From Clostridia bacterium (GTDB taxonomy: Bacteria; Bacillota; Clostridia; Oscillospirales; CAG-272): 44,084 bases of DNA. Position 1 is the stretch's first letter. Each line of letters opens with the position of its first letter. This document shows positions 23,025 through 31,614 of the stretch, piece by piece. Both the position numbers and the translations under genes were made by a program. The notes under the pieces are model-generated. The model was given only the letters and a program-made list of their open reading frames with translations, ran no database searches and was not told where the DNA came from. Location of the stretch: contig JAFSSP010000014.1 in assembly GCA_017450945.1 (NCBI GenBank), positions 1 through 44,084 of the forward strand, given 5' to 3'.

Positions 23025-23555
23025 ATGCAAAGTGAAAACAGGTTTGCCTATGAGCGCGCCTTGCCCGGAAGAACGCAACGAAAGAACCGGTTGATCCGGC
23101 TTCTCTTTGTCGCGCTCTGCCTGTTTGCGGGAGCGATCCTTATCTTCGTTTGCTTCTTTTTCGGGCTTGCGTGGCTGCTTTTTATCTCGTTGCCGATCCT
23201 CGAGACGATCTTAATCTTGCTTACAAGAAGATTCTGGAGCCGGCAGTACGAGTATTCCTTTTTTGGCGAGACTTTGACGGTGTCCCGCATCGACGGCGGG
23301 AGCAAGCGGAAGTGCATGGCCGAGATCGATCTGCGAAAGATCTCCGCGGCCTTCCCGTTTGAAGAATCCAACCGCAAAAAGGCCGAAGCCTTCGGCGCGC
23401 GGCATTCGATCTACGCCATTCCCGATCTTGCGGGAGAAAACCTATATCTGATCCTTTTCGGAGAAGGGAAGGAAAGGACTCTCCTTTGCATGGAGCTTGA
23501 CGAGCGCTCGCTCTCGATCATTCGGTTTTACAACCGCGCGGCGCTGACAAAATAA
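23025..23555 (+). CDS. Small membrane protein of unknown function
   Basis: The 176-residue protein has two adjacent membrane helices (about residues 25-45 and 47-66). A cytoplasmic beta-rich domain follows ('YEYSFFGETLTVSRIDGGSKRKC', 'HSIYAIPDLAGENLYLILF'). The pattern resembles DUF6106-like clostridial proteins, but this is a weak memory-based match. It is a single transcription unit with its own promoter and terminator. Confidence 0.75.
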   Translation: MQSENRFAYERALPGRTQRKNRLIRLLFVALCLFAGAILIFVCFFFGLAWLLFISLPILETILILLTRRFWSRQYEYSFFGETLTVSRIDGGSKRKCMAEIDLRKISAAFPFEESNRKKAEAFGARHSIYAIPDLAGENLYLILFGEGKERTLLCMELDERSLSIIRFYNRAALTK

Positions 23556-23558
23556 ATA

Positions 23559-23588
23559 AAGAAAGGCGGCAGGGATGCCGCCTTTCTT
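23559..23588. terminator. Bidirectional terminator
   Basis: AAGAAAGGCGGC pairs perfectly with GCCGCCTTTCTT around AGGGAT. It separates the convergent membrane-protein and AraC-type genes; it overlaps the last codons of the regulator. Confidence 0.8.
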
Positions 23589-24408
23589 ATGTGTTCTTGC
23601 TCTGCCCACGTCCCGCGACCGGCGCGCGCCCTGTCGTTTTTCTGCAGGCTCTGTAAAAGACCGAATAATCGTGAAAACCGGCCTCGAGCGCGGCCTCAGT
23701 TGCCGGTACGCCTTTTTCGATGAGTTCTTTCGCAAATGCCACGCGCTTGGTGTTGACAAAATGCATGACCGATACGCCTGTGCTTCCCCGGAAGACGCGG
23801 CAGAGGTAATATTTGCTGATGAAAAACCGTTTGGCAACTTCGTCGAGCGTCAGCGGGGTGGCAAGGTTGTCATTGAGATAGTCCACAATTCGGGCGGCGA
23901 GCGTTTCCTCGGCTTCACTCGAGGGAAGCTCGTTCTTTCCAAGCAGGAGGAGCACCTGAGTGACGACCGTGCGCGAGAGCGTCCGTTTTGCTCCGTCGGA
24001 GAGCCCTTCTTCCAGGTCGAGGAGCGGGAAAATCTTTGCAAAGCTTTCGCTGTTCTGTCCCGGCGGAAAGAAGGCTCCGGTGCGAACGTCGGTGCCGTGC
24101 TGCAAAAGGGGAAAGCGTGCGGCTTCCTCCATGGGAATATCCTTGCCGAAATTGATGACATATCGCTCGTACGGAGTGGTGTGATCGGGACGAACGTAGT
24201 GGTATTCCAGGGGGCGGAACAAAAAAAGTGCGCCCGGGATAAGCGGATATTCGGCACCCTCCACAACGGCTTTTCCACTGCCTGCCGCAACGTATAAAAG
24301 TTCAAAATAGTTGTGGCAATGCCGTTCAAACACCGAGGCGTCCGGCGTTTCTGTGCGCAGGTGATGGTGCCGAATAAACAATCGGGAATCTTCTTGCATT
24401 TTTTCCAT
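23587..24408 (-). CDS. AraC family transcriptional regulator
   Basis: The 273-residue protein has an N-terminal cupin sensor domain ('HHHLRTETP...HCHNYFELLYVAAGSGKAVVEG', 'LFLFRPLEYHYVRP') and a C-terminal double helix-turn-helix ('TLDEVAKRFFISKYYLCRVFRGSTG', then 'ATEAALEAGFHDYSVFYRACRKTTGRAP'). Family members activate sugar-use genes on binding a sugar. The ATG at 24408 has GAGGGAG upstream; the open frame continues further but has no site. It is divergent from the uronate operon and probably controls it. Confidence 0.92.
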   Translation of the reverse strand: MEKMQEDSRLFIRHHHLRTETPDASVFERHCHNYFELLYVAAGSGKAVVEGAEYPLIPGALFLFRPLEYHYVRPDHTTPYERYVINFGKDIPMEEAARFPLLQHGTDVRTGAFFPPGQNSESFAKIFPLLDLEEGLSDGAKRTLSRTVVTQVLLLLGKNELPSSEAEETLAARIVDYLNDNLATPLTLDEVAKRFFISKYYLCRVFRGSTGVSVMHFVNTKRVAFAKELIEKGVPATEAALEAGFHDYSVFYRACRKTTGRAPVAGRGQSKNT

Positions 24409-24448
24409 GATGTCTCCCTCATTTGAAAGAAACTTTGCTTCTGCTTTT

Positions 24449-24528
24449 AGAATAGCACAACAGGACAATATTTGCAATATATTTTGCAAAAAAGACAATG
24501 GATTTTTTGCGCCAATATATTATAGAAT
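24449..24528. promoter_or_regulatory. Divergent promoters and candidate AraC-type operator
   Basis: For the regulator, TTGCAA (24472-24477) and TATTCT (24449-24454) read on the minus strand with a 17-bp spacer. For the operon, TAGAAT (24523-24528) has a poor -35, GGATTT (24500-24505), as expected for an activator-dependent promoter. GACAAT followed by TTTGC occurs twice as a direct repeat 30 bp apart (24464-24469 and 24494-24499); the second copy abuts the weak -35. Direct repeats there suit AraC-type binding. Confidence 0.6.
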
Positions 24529-24566
24529 AAACTTGAAAGATTTTCTTTCAAAGAAAGGATGATACT

Positions 24567-25328
24567 ATGACACTCGGCGCACAACTGTTTTCGCTCAGAA
24601 ACTTTCTCAAAACCCCCGAAGATCTCAGAGAGACTTTTCGAAAAGTCAAGGAGATCGGCTACGAGAACGTCCAGTTCTCGGGCGCACCGCTCTCGGATCC
24701 CGAGTATATCCGCTCGCTGTCAGATGAGTTTGATCTCCCCATCGTGCTGACCCATTCCTCGCTGACCAGGATGCTTGAGGATACCGACCGCCTCATCGAG
24801 GAGCACAAGATCGTCGGCTGTCCGGTCATCGGCCTTGGAGTTATGACCAAAGAGGCGCTGGCTGATCCGGAGGAGGCGCGCAAATTCGTGGAAAAAATGC
24901 GTGTGCCGATCGCAAAGATGGAGGACGCCGGTCTGCGCTTTGCCTATCACAACCACAATTTTGAGTTCAATCTCAAAATGGAGAACGGAGAGACGCTTTA
25001 CGACTATCTCATTGAGAATTGCCCCAACTGGCAGATGATCTTTGATACCTACTGGGTGCAGTACGCCGGACGTGACGTTTGCGAGTACCTCCGCAAGATC
25101 GGCGGCGAGCGGCTTGTCAACGTCCACTTCAAGGATATGGCCAACAGCAAAAAGCGCAGCATTGTCGCCTGCGGCACCGGCGTGCTCGACTTTGCAAAAA
25201 TTTACGACACCTGCAAAGAGCTTGGTGTTCAACACGTTCTCATCGAGCAGGATAACGCGGTTGAAATGCCCGATCCTTTCGAGCAGATGGAGATCGGCTT
25301 TAACAACCTGCGCCCGATCATTCATTGA
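24567..25328 (+). CDS. Sugar phosphate isomerase/epimerase (TIM barrel), first copy
   Basis: The 253-residue protein is of the xylose-isomerase-like TIM-barrel family. Likely metal and active-site residues are in 'AYHNHNFEF', 'FDTYWVQYAG', 'VNVHFKDM' and 'VLIEQDNA'. Families with this fold include sugar epimerases and enzymes that cleave 3-keto-glycosides by elimination. It is the first gene of the operon; its exact substrate is unknown, but the context suggests uronic acids or uronides. Confidence 0.85.
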   Translation: MTLGAQLFSLRNFLKTPEDLRETFRKVKEIGYENVQFSGAPLSDPEYIRSLSDEFDLPIVLTHSSLTRMLEDTDRLIEEHKIVGCPVIGLGVMTKEALADPEEARKFVEKMRVPIAKMEDAGLRFAYHNHNFEFNLKMENGETLYDYLIENCPNWQMIFDTYWVQYAGRDVCEYLRKIGGERLVNVHFKDMANSKKRSIVACGTGVLDFAKIYDTCKELGVQHVLIEQDNAVEMPDPFEQMEIGFNNLRPIIH

Positions 25329-25337
25329 GGTAACGGC

Positions 25338-26216
25338 ATGGCACAGTTTATTCTTTCGGCTTTTGCCGACGAGGTCTCGCCGCACCTAGAGGAGCAGATC
25401 GCCGCGCTCAAGCGCAACGGCATCCCCTGCATTGAGCCGCGCAACATCGACGGCGGGCTTCTCTCTAAGAGCGACGACGAATTAAAAGAAATCCGCAAAC
25501 AACTTGACAAAGCCGGGATCACGCTCTCGGCCTTTGGGTCTCCGATCGGAAAATACAAGATCGAGGAGCCGCTCGAGGGACACCTGCCCGACTTCCGTCG
25601 CGCGCTCGAGGTTTGCAAAATCCTTGGGACGCCCCGCATGCGGATGTTCAGCTTCTTCCTCCCCAAAGGAGAAGATCCGAAAAGCTACCGCGCCGAGGTG
25701 CTTCGCAGGCTTTCCCGCATGCTCGACGAGGCAGAGAAAGCCGGCGTGCTTCTTTGCCACGAGAACGAATCCGAAATCTACGGAAAAAACCCAGAAGAGG
25801 TCGCCGACCTCTATGCCTCGCTTCCGGGACTTCGCGGCATCTTCGACGGCGCCAATTACGTCAGAGAAGGGCAGGATCCGATCAAGGGATTTGAAGCAAC
25901 CGCAGGATCGCTCGAATATCTCCATGTTAAGGACGCAAAAGCCGACGGTGACAGACCGCTCGTTCCGGTCGGCATGGGAGGAGCGCAGTACGAAGAGGTG
26001 CTTCGCCGCGTAGGCAAGAGCGACAAGACCTATTATCTGACGCTCGAGCCGCACCTGTTTATCTTTGACGCCTACAAAAAAATCGACAATCACAAGCTCG
26101 AAACCGAGCTCGAATTTGAAAGCGCCGACGCGGCTTTTGACGCGGCGGCAAACGCACTCAAAACACTACTTACAAAACTTGGATATCACGAGGAGAACAG
26201 AGTATGGAAAAAGTAA
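25338..26216 (+). CDS. Sugar phosphate isomerase/epimerase (TIM barrel), second copy
   Basis: The 292-residue protein belongs to the same superfamily as the first gene but is quite different in sequence: 'ILSAFADEVSPHLEEQIAALKRNGI', 'LLCHENESEIYG', 'GIFDGANYV', 'EYLHVKDA' and 'TLEPHLF'. The four likely metal ligands (Glu, Asp, His, Glu) are all present. It starts 9 bp after the first copy and overlaps the next gene by 13 bp. Two non-identical copies suggest two steps or two substrates. Confidence 0.85.
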   Translation: MAQFILSAFADEVSPHLEEQIAALKRNGIPCIEPRNIDGGLLSKSDDELKEIRKQLDKAGITLSAFGSPIGKYKIEEPLEGHLPDFRRALEVCKILGTPRMRMFSFFLPKGEDPKSYRAEVLRRLSRMLDEAEKAGVLLCHENESEIYGKNPEEVADLYASLPGLRGIFDGANYVREGQDPIKGFEATAGSLEYLHVKDAKADGDRPLVPVGMGGAQYEEVLRRVGKSDKTYYLTLEPHLFIFDAYKKIDNHKLETELEFESADAAFDAAANALKTLLTKLGYHEENRVWKK

Positions 26217-27388
26217 GATACGGTATTATCGGCGTGGGCAACATGGGTTCCGCACACGCAAAGAATTTTCTTAAGGGAAACATTGAAAACGGCGTTCTGA
26301 CCGCCATCTGCGACATCAAACCGCAGAGAATGGAAGCCGTCACGTCTCTCGAACTCGAAGGCGCAAAGGATGTTGCGACCTTCACCGATTATCATGATAT
26401 GTTCAAAAGTGGACTCATCGACGCGGTGATCATCGCCGTGCCGCACTACTTCCACCCGCCGATGGCGATCGACGCCTTCCACGCAGGCCTGCACGTTGTC
26501 TGCGAAAAGCCTGCCGGCGTTTATACCAAGCAGGTCAAAGAGATGAACGCTGAGGCAGAGAAGACCGACAAGCTCTTTACCATGATGTTCAACCAGCGCA
26601 CCAACTGCTTCTATCGCAAGATGCACGAAATGGTGCAGAACGGCGACCTCGGCGAGATCCGCCGCGTCAACTGGATCATCACCGACTGGTATCGCGCGCA
26701 GTGCTACTACGATTCGGGCGACTGGCGCGCAACTTGGCGCGGAGAGGGCGGCGGCGTGCTCTTCAATCAATGCCCGCACCAGCTCGACCTCATCCAGTGG
26801 ATCCTCGGCATGATGCCCTCGAAGATCCATTCCTTCTGCCACTTCGGCAAATGGCATGACATTGAAGTCGAGGACGACGTGACCGCCTATCTCGAATACG
26901 ACAACGGGGCTACCGGCGTGTTTGTGACCTCGACCGCCGACGCTCCCGGCACCAACCGCCTGGAGATCACCGGCAACAACGGGAAACTCGTCTACGAGAA
27001 GCACAAGCTGACCTTCTGGAAGCTCGACACGCCCGAACGCGAGTTCAACGCGACCTGGCAGGGCGGTTTCGGCGCTCCCAAGGCGACCCCGATCGAGATC
27101 GAGACCGACGGCAAGGATCCCGCACACGTCGGTATCCTCAACAACTTCTCCAACGCCATTCTCGGACTGGAACCGCTCTACGTCAAAGGACAGGAAGGCC
27201 TGCGCGGCGTGGAGATCATGGACGCGATGCTCCTTTCCACCTGGCTCGGCAAGGCGGTCACGCTTCCGATCGACGACGATCTTTACTACAACGAACTCCA
27301 GAAGAGAGTCGCCACCGGCCGCATCAAAAAGGTTGAGGAGAAGGTCTTTGACACCTCCGGAACCTACGGCAACAAAGGAAACAAATAA
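26204..27388 (+). CDS. Gfo/Idh/MocA family oxidoreductase, first copy
   Basis: The 394-residue protein has an N-terminal NAD(P) fold ('YGIIGVGNMGSAHAKNF') and the 'CEKPAGV' motif with the conserved Lys. A C-terminal alpha/beta domain has 'GGVLFNQCPHQLDLIQWILG', with the catalytic His and Asp. Enzymes of this family oxidize sugar hydroxyls, often at C3. The ATG lies inside the end of the preceding gene, so translation is probably coupled. Confidence 0.92.
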   Translation: MEKVRYGIIGVGNMGSAHAKNFLKGNIENGVLTAICDIKPQRMEAVTSLELEGAKDVATFTDYHDMFKSGLIDAVIIAVPHYFHPPMAIDAFHAGLHVVCEKPAGVYTKQVKEMNAEAEKTDKLFTMMFNQRTNCFYRKMHEMVQNGDLGEIRRVNWIITDWYRAQCYYDSGDWRATWRGEGGGVLFNQCPHQLDLIQWILGMMPSKIHSFCHFGKWHDIEVEDDVTAYLEYDNGATGVFVTSTADAPGTNRLEITGNNGKLVYEKHKLTFWKLDTPEREFNATWQGGFGAPKATPIEIETDGKDPAHVGILNNFSNAILGLEPLYVKGQEGLRGVEIMDAMLLSTWLGKAVTLPIDDDLYYNELQKRVATGRIKKVEEKVFDTSGTYGNKGNK

Positions 27389-28389
27389 TGGCAGAAAAAC
27401 TGAAAGTCGCTATCATCGGCTGCGGCGCGATCGGCCCGATCCATGCATCTGCAGTCCTGGCCGCCGGGGAAGAACTGGTCGCGCTCTGCGATCTTCTCCC
27501 CGAGCGAGCCGAAGCACTGAAGGAAAAACTCGCGCTGGAGCATACGAAGCTCTATTCCGACTGGAAAAAGATGCTCGACAAGGAGAAAATCGACGTTCTG
27601 CACATCTGCACCCCGCACGATCTGCATGCAGAGATGTGCATCGAGGCGCTCGCGCGTGACCTCTCGGTGCTCTGCGAAAAGCCGCTTTGCATCTCCTACG
27701 AACAGCTTGACGCGATCCTTGCGGCCGAAAAGAAGAGCCGCGGGCACTTGGCGGTCTGTCTGCAAAACCGCTACGAGGTCAATTCGGGCAAACTCAAAGC
27801 CCTCGTCGAGGAAAAAGGCTTTGACGGAGCCTATGCGACCGTCGTTTGGAACCGCGGAGTCGACTACTATCGCTCGGGCGCATGGCGCGGAACCAAAGCA
27901 CACGAGGGCGGCGGCGTGGCCATCAATCAGGCGATCCACACGCTCGACCTCTTACAATGGGTTTGCGGAATGCCCAAAACCGTCCTGGCGCACGCTTTCA
28001 ACGATCACCTGAAGGGCGAGATCGAAGTCGAGGACACGGTCACGGCAGTCTTTGAGACGGCCGACGGCAAAAAACTCAACTTCTTTGCCACCACCGCGGG
28101 AGCAAAGGACTTTCCGCCCGAAATTTCGGTGCGCCTCTCGACCAAAGAGATCGCGCTCTGCCAGAACGATCTGTTTGCGATCGGCTTGAGCAGTGCATCC
28201 GCAACGCTGCGGCAACCGACGCTCGGCGGCAAGCTGGTCTGGGGCAAAGGCCACGAGGCTCTCATCCGTGATTTTTACGATCATATCCGCATGGGTAGCC
28301 ATTTTCCCATTGATGGGGAAGAAGGCGCAAAATCGGTGCGGATGGTGCTTGGGATCTACCGCTCGGGCGGGGAACCCGTTACGCTCTGA
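27388..28389 (+). CDS. Gfo/Idh/MocA family oxidoreductase, second copy
   Basis: The 333-residue protein has 'KVAIIGCGAIGPIHASAV', 'CEKPLCIS' and 'GGVAINQAIHTLDLLQWVCGMP', so cofactor and catalytic residues are intact. It starts on the last base of the preceding stop (TAATG). It is shorter than and clearly diverged from the first copy. A pair of such enzymes could form a redox cycle, one oxidizing the glycoside and one reducing the keto product. Confidence 0.92.
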   Translation: MAEKLKVAIIGCGAIGPIHASAVLAAGEELVALCDLLPERAEALKEKLALEHTKLYSDWKKMLDKEKIDVLHICTPHDLHAEMCIEALARDLSVLCEKPLCISYEQLDAILAAEKKSRGHLAVCLQNRYEVNSGKLKALVEEKGFDGAYATVVWNRGVDYYRSGAWRGTKAHEGGGVAINQAIHTLDLLQWVCGMPKTVLAHAFNDHLKGEIEVEDTVTAVFETADGKKLNFFATTAGAKDFPPEISVRLSTKEIALCQNDLFAIGLSSASATLRQPTLGGKLVWGKGHEALIRDFYDHIRMGSHFPIDGEEGAKSVRMVLGIYRSGGEPVTL

Positions 28390-28404
28390 AAGGAGAAGCA
28401 GATT

Positions 28405-29442
28405 ATGAAAATGACCTTTCGCTGGTATGGAGAAAAGGATAGCATCCCGCTCTCCTACATCCGCCAGATTCCCGGCATGACCGGGGTCGTCACGGCGGTC
28501 TACGACGTTCCGGTCGGCGAGGTTTGGCCGATCGAAAAGATTGCCCACCTGAAATCGCTCTGCGACGCCGAGTCGCTCGAGATGGAAGTGATCGAGAGCG
28601 TTCCGGTGCATGAGGATATCAAACTCGGACGCCCCTCGCGTGACAAACTGATCAAAAACTACGCCGAAACCATCCGCAACCTTGGAAAATTCGGCGTCAA
28701 GTGCATTTGCTACAACTTCATGCCGGTGTTCGACTGGCTCAGAACCAATCTGCATACCGCCTCTCCCGACGGCTCGAACGCGCTCTCCTACAACCACGAG
28801 GAGCTCATGCGCCTCGATCCGCACAACCTGCATCTGCCGGGCTGGGATGAGAGCTATACCTCGGATGAACTGCAAGGGCTGCTTACCGCCTATTCGGGCA
28901 TGACGCACGAACAGCTCTTTGAGAATCTTGTCTATTTTCTGAATGGTATCATGCCGGCTTGCGACGAGACCGGGATCAACATGGCGATTCATCCGGACGA
29001 TCCGCCGTGGGATATGTTCGGTCTTCCGCGCATCATCACCGGCATGGAGAGCTACAAAAAGCTCTTTGCCGCCGTCCCGAATCTTCACAACGGCATCACG
29101 CTTTGCACCGGCTCTCTCGGTGCCGCGCGCGAGAACGACCTGGTAGAAATGGCGTCTCTGCTTGCAAAACGCTCCTATTTTGCCCACCTGCGGCAGATCA
29201 AATTCTCGGGAGAAAAGGACTTTTGCGAGTGTGGACACAGGACCGACGCGGGCTCGCTCGATATGTACGGCATCGTCAAATCTCTTGTGGACGCGGGATT
29301 TGACGGCTACGTCCGTCCGGATCACGGCAGAAACATTTGGGGCGAGGACGGCAAACCCGGCTACGGGCTTTACGATCGGGCGCTCGGAGCCACCTATCTT
29401 TGCGGCCTCTTTGAAGCCGTGGAAAAAGGAGTCAAATCATGA
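28405..29442 (+). CDS. uxuA: Mannonate dehydratase, UxuA family
   Basis: The 345-residue enzyme converts D-mannonate to 2-keto-3-deoxygluconate. Family hallmarks are 'MKMTFRWYGEKDSIPLSYIRQIPG', 'FMPVFDWLRTNL', 'AIHPDDPPW', 'CTGSLGA', 'HLRQIKF' and the terminal 'DHGRNIWGE..KPGYGLYDRALGA'. Conserved His, Asp and Cys metal ligands are visible. It points to glucuronate breakdown via fructuronate and mannonate. It follows a GGAG site and overlaps the next gene by 4 bp. Confidence 0.95.
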   Translation: MKMTFRWYGEKDSIPLSYIRQIPGMTGVVTAVYDVPVGEVWPIEKIAHLKSLCDAESLEMEVIESVPVHEDIKLGRPSRDKLIKNYAETIRNLGKFGVKCICYNFMPVFDWLRTNLHTASPDGSNALSYNHEELMRLDPHNLHLPGWDESYTSDELQGLLTAYSGMTHEQLFENLVYFLNGIMPACDETGINMAIHPDDPPWDMFGLPRIITGMESYKKLFAAVPNLHNGITLCTGSLGAARENDLVEMASLLAKRSYFAHLRQIKFSGEKDFCECGHRTDAGSLDMYGIVKSLVDAGFDGYVRPDHGRNIWGEDGKPGYGLYDRALGATYLCGLFEAVEKGVKS

Positions 29443-30272
29443 TGAAATTACCATACAAAATCGATCTTTCGGATAAAGTCGCGGTTGTGACCGGCGCCGG
29501 CGGCGTACTCATGAGCGAGTTTGCCAAAGCCCTTGCCGCCTGCGGAGCTAAGGTCGCACTGCTCGACATCAACGAAGCCGCGGCAAAAGCAGTGGCAGAC
29601 GAGATCGGCGCGAACGCCCTTGCCATCGGCACCAACTGTCTCGAAAAAGAAAGTATCAAAAAAGCAAAAGAGACCGTCGCGGAGAAGTTCGGCAGAGTCA
29701 ATCTCCTCATCAACGGCGCGGGCGGGAACAACCCGAGGGCGACCTGCGACAACGAGTATATGACCCCCGACCTCGAGGGTGCCAAAACCTTTTTTGACCT
29801 CGATGAGAGCGGGCTCAAATTCGTGTTCGATCTCAACATCACCTCGGCCTTCCTTGTGACCCAGGTCTTTGCCGAGGATATGGTCAAAACCGGCGGTAAC
29901 ATCATCAACATCTCCTCGATGAACGCCTTCCGCCCTCTGACCAAAATCCCGGCCTACAGTGCGGCAAAGGCGGGTATTTCCAACTTTACCGAGTGGCTTG
30001 CCGTGCATTTTGCGCCCTGCGGCATCCGCGTCAACGCGATCGCACCCGGTTTCTTTGTGACCAACCAAAACCGCGCGCTCCTCTACAACGAGGACGGCAC
30101 GCCGACTGTCCGCACAGGCAAAATTCTTGCAGGAACGCCGCAAAAACGCTTTGGCGAAGTGTCCGACCTCATCGGCACGCTTTTGTTCCTTGCCTCGGAC
30201 GAGGCGAGCGGCTTTGTCACTGGCGTGATCATCCCGGTGGACGGCGGCTTTAACGCTTACAGCGGAGTATAA
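29439..30272 (+). CDS. SDR family oxidoreductase, probable mannonate (fructuronate) oxidoreductase
   Basis: The 277-residue protein has an SDR nucleotide-binding motif ('VVTGAGGVLMSEFAKAL'), 'NGAGGNNP', catalytic 'NIINISSMNAF' and 'YSAAKAG', and 'RVNAIAPGFF'. The 'FFDLDESGLKFVFDLNITSAFL' insertion is typical of SDR-type D-mannonate oxidoreductases found next to uxuA in Bacillus-type operons. It would reduce fructuronate to mannonate. ATG is at 29439, with a second at 29442. Confidence 0.88.
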   Translation: MMKLPYKIDLSDKVAVVTGAGGVLMSEFAKALAACGAKVALLDINEAAAKAVADEIGANALAIGTNCLEKESIKKAKETVAEKFGRVNLLINGAGGNNPRATCDNEYMTPDLEGAKTFFDLDESGLKFVFDLNITSAFLVTQVFAEDMVKTGGNIINISSMNAFRPLTKIPAYSAAKAGISNFTEWLAVHFAPCGIRVNAIAPGFFVTNQNRALLYNEDGTPTVRTGKILAGTPQKRFGEVSDLIGTLLFLASDEASGFVTGVIIPVDGGFNAYSGV

Positions 30273-30284
30273 AAAGGAGCTTTT

Positions 30285-31589
30285 ATGAGCTTTGTTTCTG
30301 CAAACGATCCCCGTTTTTTCGGCGCAACCGACTCTGAGACCATCCAAAATGCGATCGACTTTGCAAAAGAGCAGGGAATTGAAACCGTTTTGATTCCTCG
30401 GGAAAACGAGCGTACAAAAAGCGAGCTTTGGGTGATTGATTCTGCTGTTCTTTTGCCGGATCACATCACGGTCGAGCTGGACGGCGCGCACCTGCGGCTT
30501 GCCGACGGTGTGCGCGACAACATCTTCCGCAATCAAAACTGCGCAACAGAGAAAGGCGCAACGCTCGACGGCGAGCAGTGCGAGATCCACCTTGTGGGGA
30601 AAAACGGTGCTGTGCTTGACGGAGGCACACCGAACGGTATGTCCGAGACGCTTTGCCGCGAGCACCCCGACGAGTATCCTTCCATGAAGGTCAATTTGCT
30701 CGTTTGGTTCTGCAACGTCCGGGATTTTTCGGTCGAAGGGATCTCCTTTATCGAGAGCCGCTGGTGGGCGACCTGCTTCCACTATTGCAGACATGGCCTT
30801 CTCTCGGATCTCGATTTTCACATGGACGCAACGCTCCCCAATCGCGACGGGATCGACATTCGCGTCGGGTGTGAGGAGATTGTCATTCAGAACATCACCG
30901 GCTTGACCGGCGACGACACCATCGCGTTGACGGCCCTCTCGGACGCAGGGCTTGACGGAAGGCTTGTCCGCGTAGAGGGCAAGCACAACGATATTCAAAA
31001 TATCACGATCCAAAACGTCCGCGCCGCTTCCTGCGGTTGCGCTCTGGTGCGTCTGCTCAACGCCGACGGCTATGTAATGAAACACATTCGCATCGACGGC
31101 GTCGAGGACACGGGAGAGGCCATCTCGGCGGCGGGAATCCGCTTTGGGGAAGAGAACGCGCGGTACGCCAAGGTGCGCCCGAGAATCGCGGGCGAGTTTT
31201 CGGATATCACCGTCCGCAACCTGACCACCTCGGCACAGTACGCGATGATCTTTGCCGAGCCGACCGAACGCGTGACGGTTGAACACGTCCGTGCCGAAAA
31301 GACTTGCGCGATCCTTGCCCGCTTTTGCCCGAATTTTACCGGAAACGAGATTCGGATGACCGGCCTTACCATGATGGGAGAGGACGCAAACTGCGTGTTT
31401 TACGTCAAGGACGGAGCTGATCTGTCGGATTGCAAAATTGACGGCGTGACGGTTGGCAAGGTTGTCTCTCTTTTCCGCGGAAACAAAATTCCGGTTTCGG
31501 GTTTTCACTTTTTGGATGAGGTTCCCGACGAGCTTGCATTTGGCTCGCCCGGCCTACCCTCGATTTACACCTATTATCTGAAAAACTAA
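30285..31589 (+). CDS. GH28-like right-handed beta-helix protein
   Basis: The 434-residue protein has the repetitive short-strand pattern of pectin-lyase-like beta-helix proteins. 'NRDGIDIRVG' and 'GDDTIALTAL' match the Asp-bearing motifs of GH28 polygalacturonases. No signal peptide is present ('MSFVSANDPRFFGATDSE'), so it should act in the cytoplasm on imported oligouronides or other glycosides. The third GH28 motif is not clear, so exact activity is open. Confidence 0.78.
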   Translation: MSFVSANDPRFFGATDSETIQNAIDFAKEQGIETVLIPRENERTKSELWVIDSAVLLPDHITVELDGAHLRLADGVRDNIFRNQNCATEKGATLDGEQCEIHLVGKNGAVLDGGTPNGMSETLCREHPDEYPSMKVNLLVWFCNVRDFSVEGISFIESRWWATCFHYCRHGLLSDLDFHMDATLPNRDGIDIRVGCEEIVIQNITGLTGDDTIALTALSDAGLDGRLVRVEGKHNDIQNITIQNVRAASCGCALVRLLNADGYVMKHIRIDGVEDTGEAISAAGIRFGEENARYAKVRPRIAGEFSDITVRNLTTSAQYAMIFAEPTERVTVEHVRAEKTCAILARFCPNFTGNEIRMTGLTMMGEDANCVFYVKDGADLSDCKIDGVTVGKVVSLFRGNKIPVSGFHFLDEVPDELAFGSPGLPSIYTYYLKN

Positions 31590-31614
31590 CGCTTTTTTCA
31601 AAAAGGAGTTTTCA

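Noticed and set aside
29448-31508. A long open frame opposite the SDR and GH28-like genes
   Set aside because: Both plus-strand genes are clear family members with good spacing; the antisense frame has no recognisable domain.
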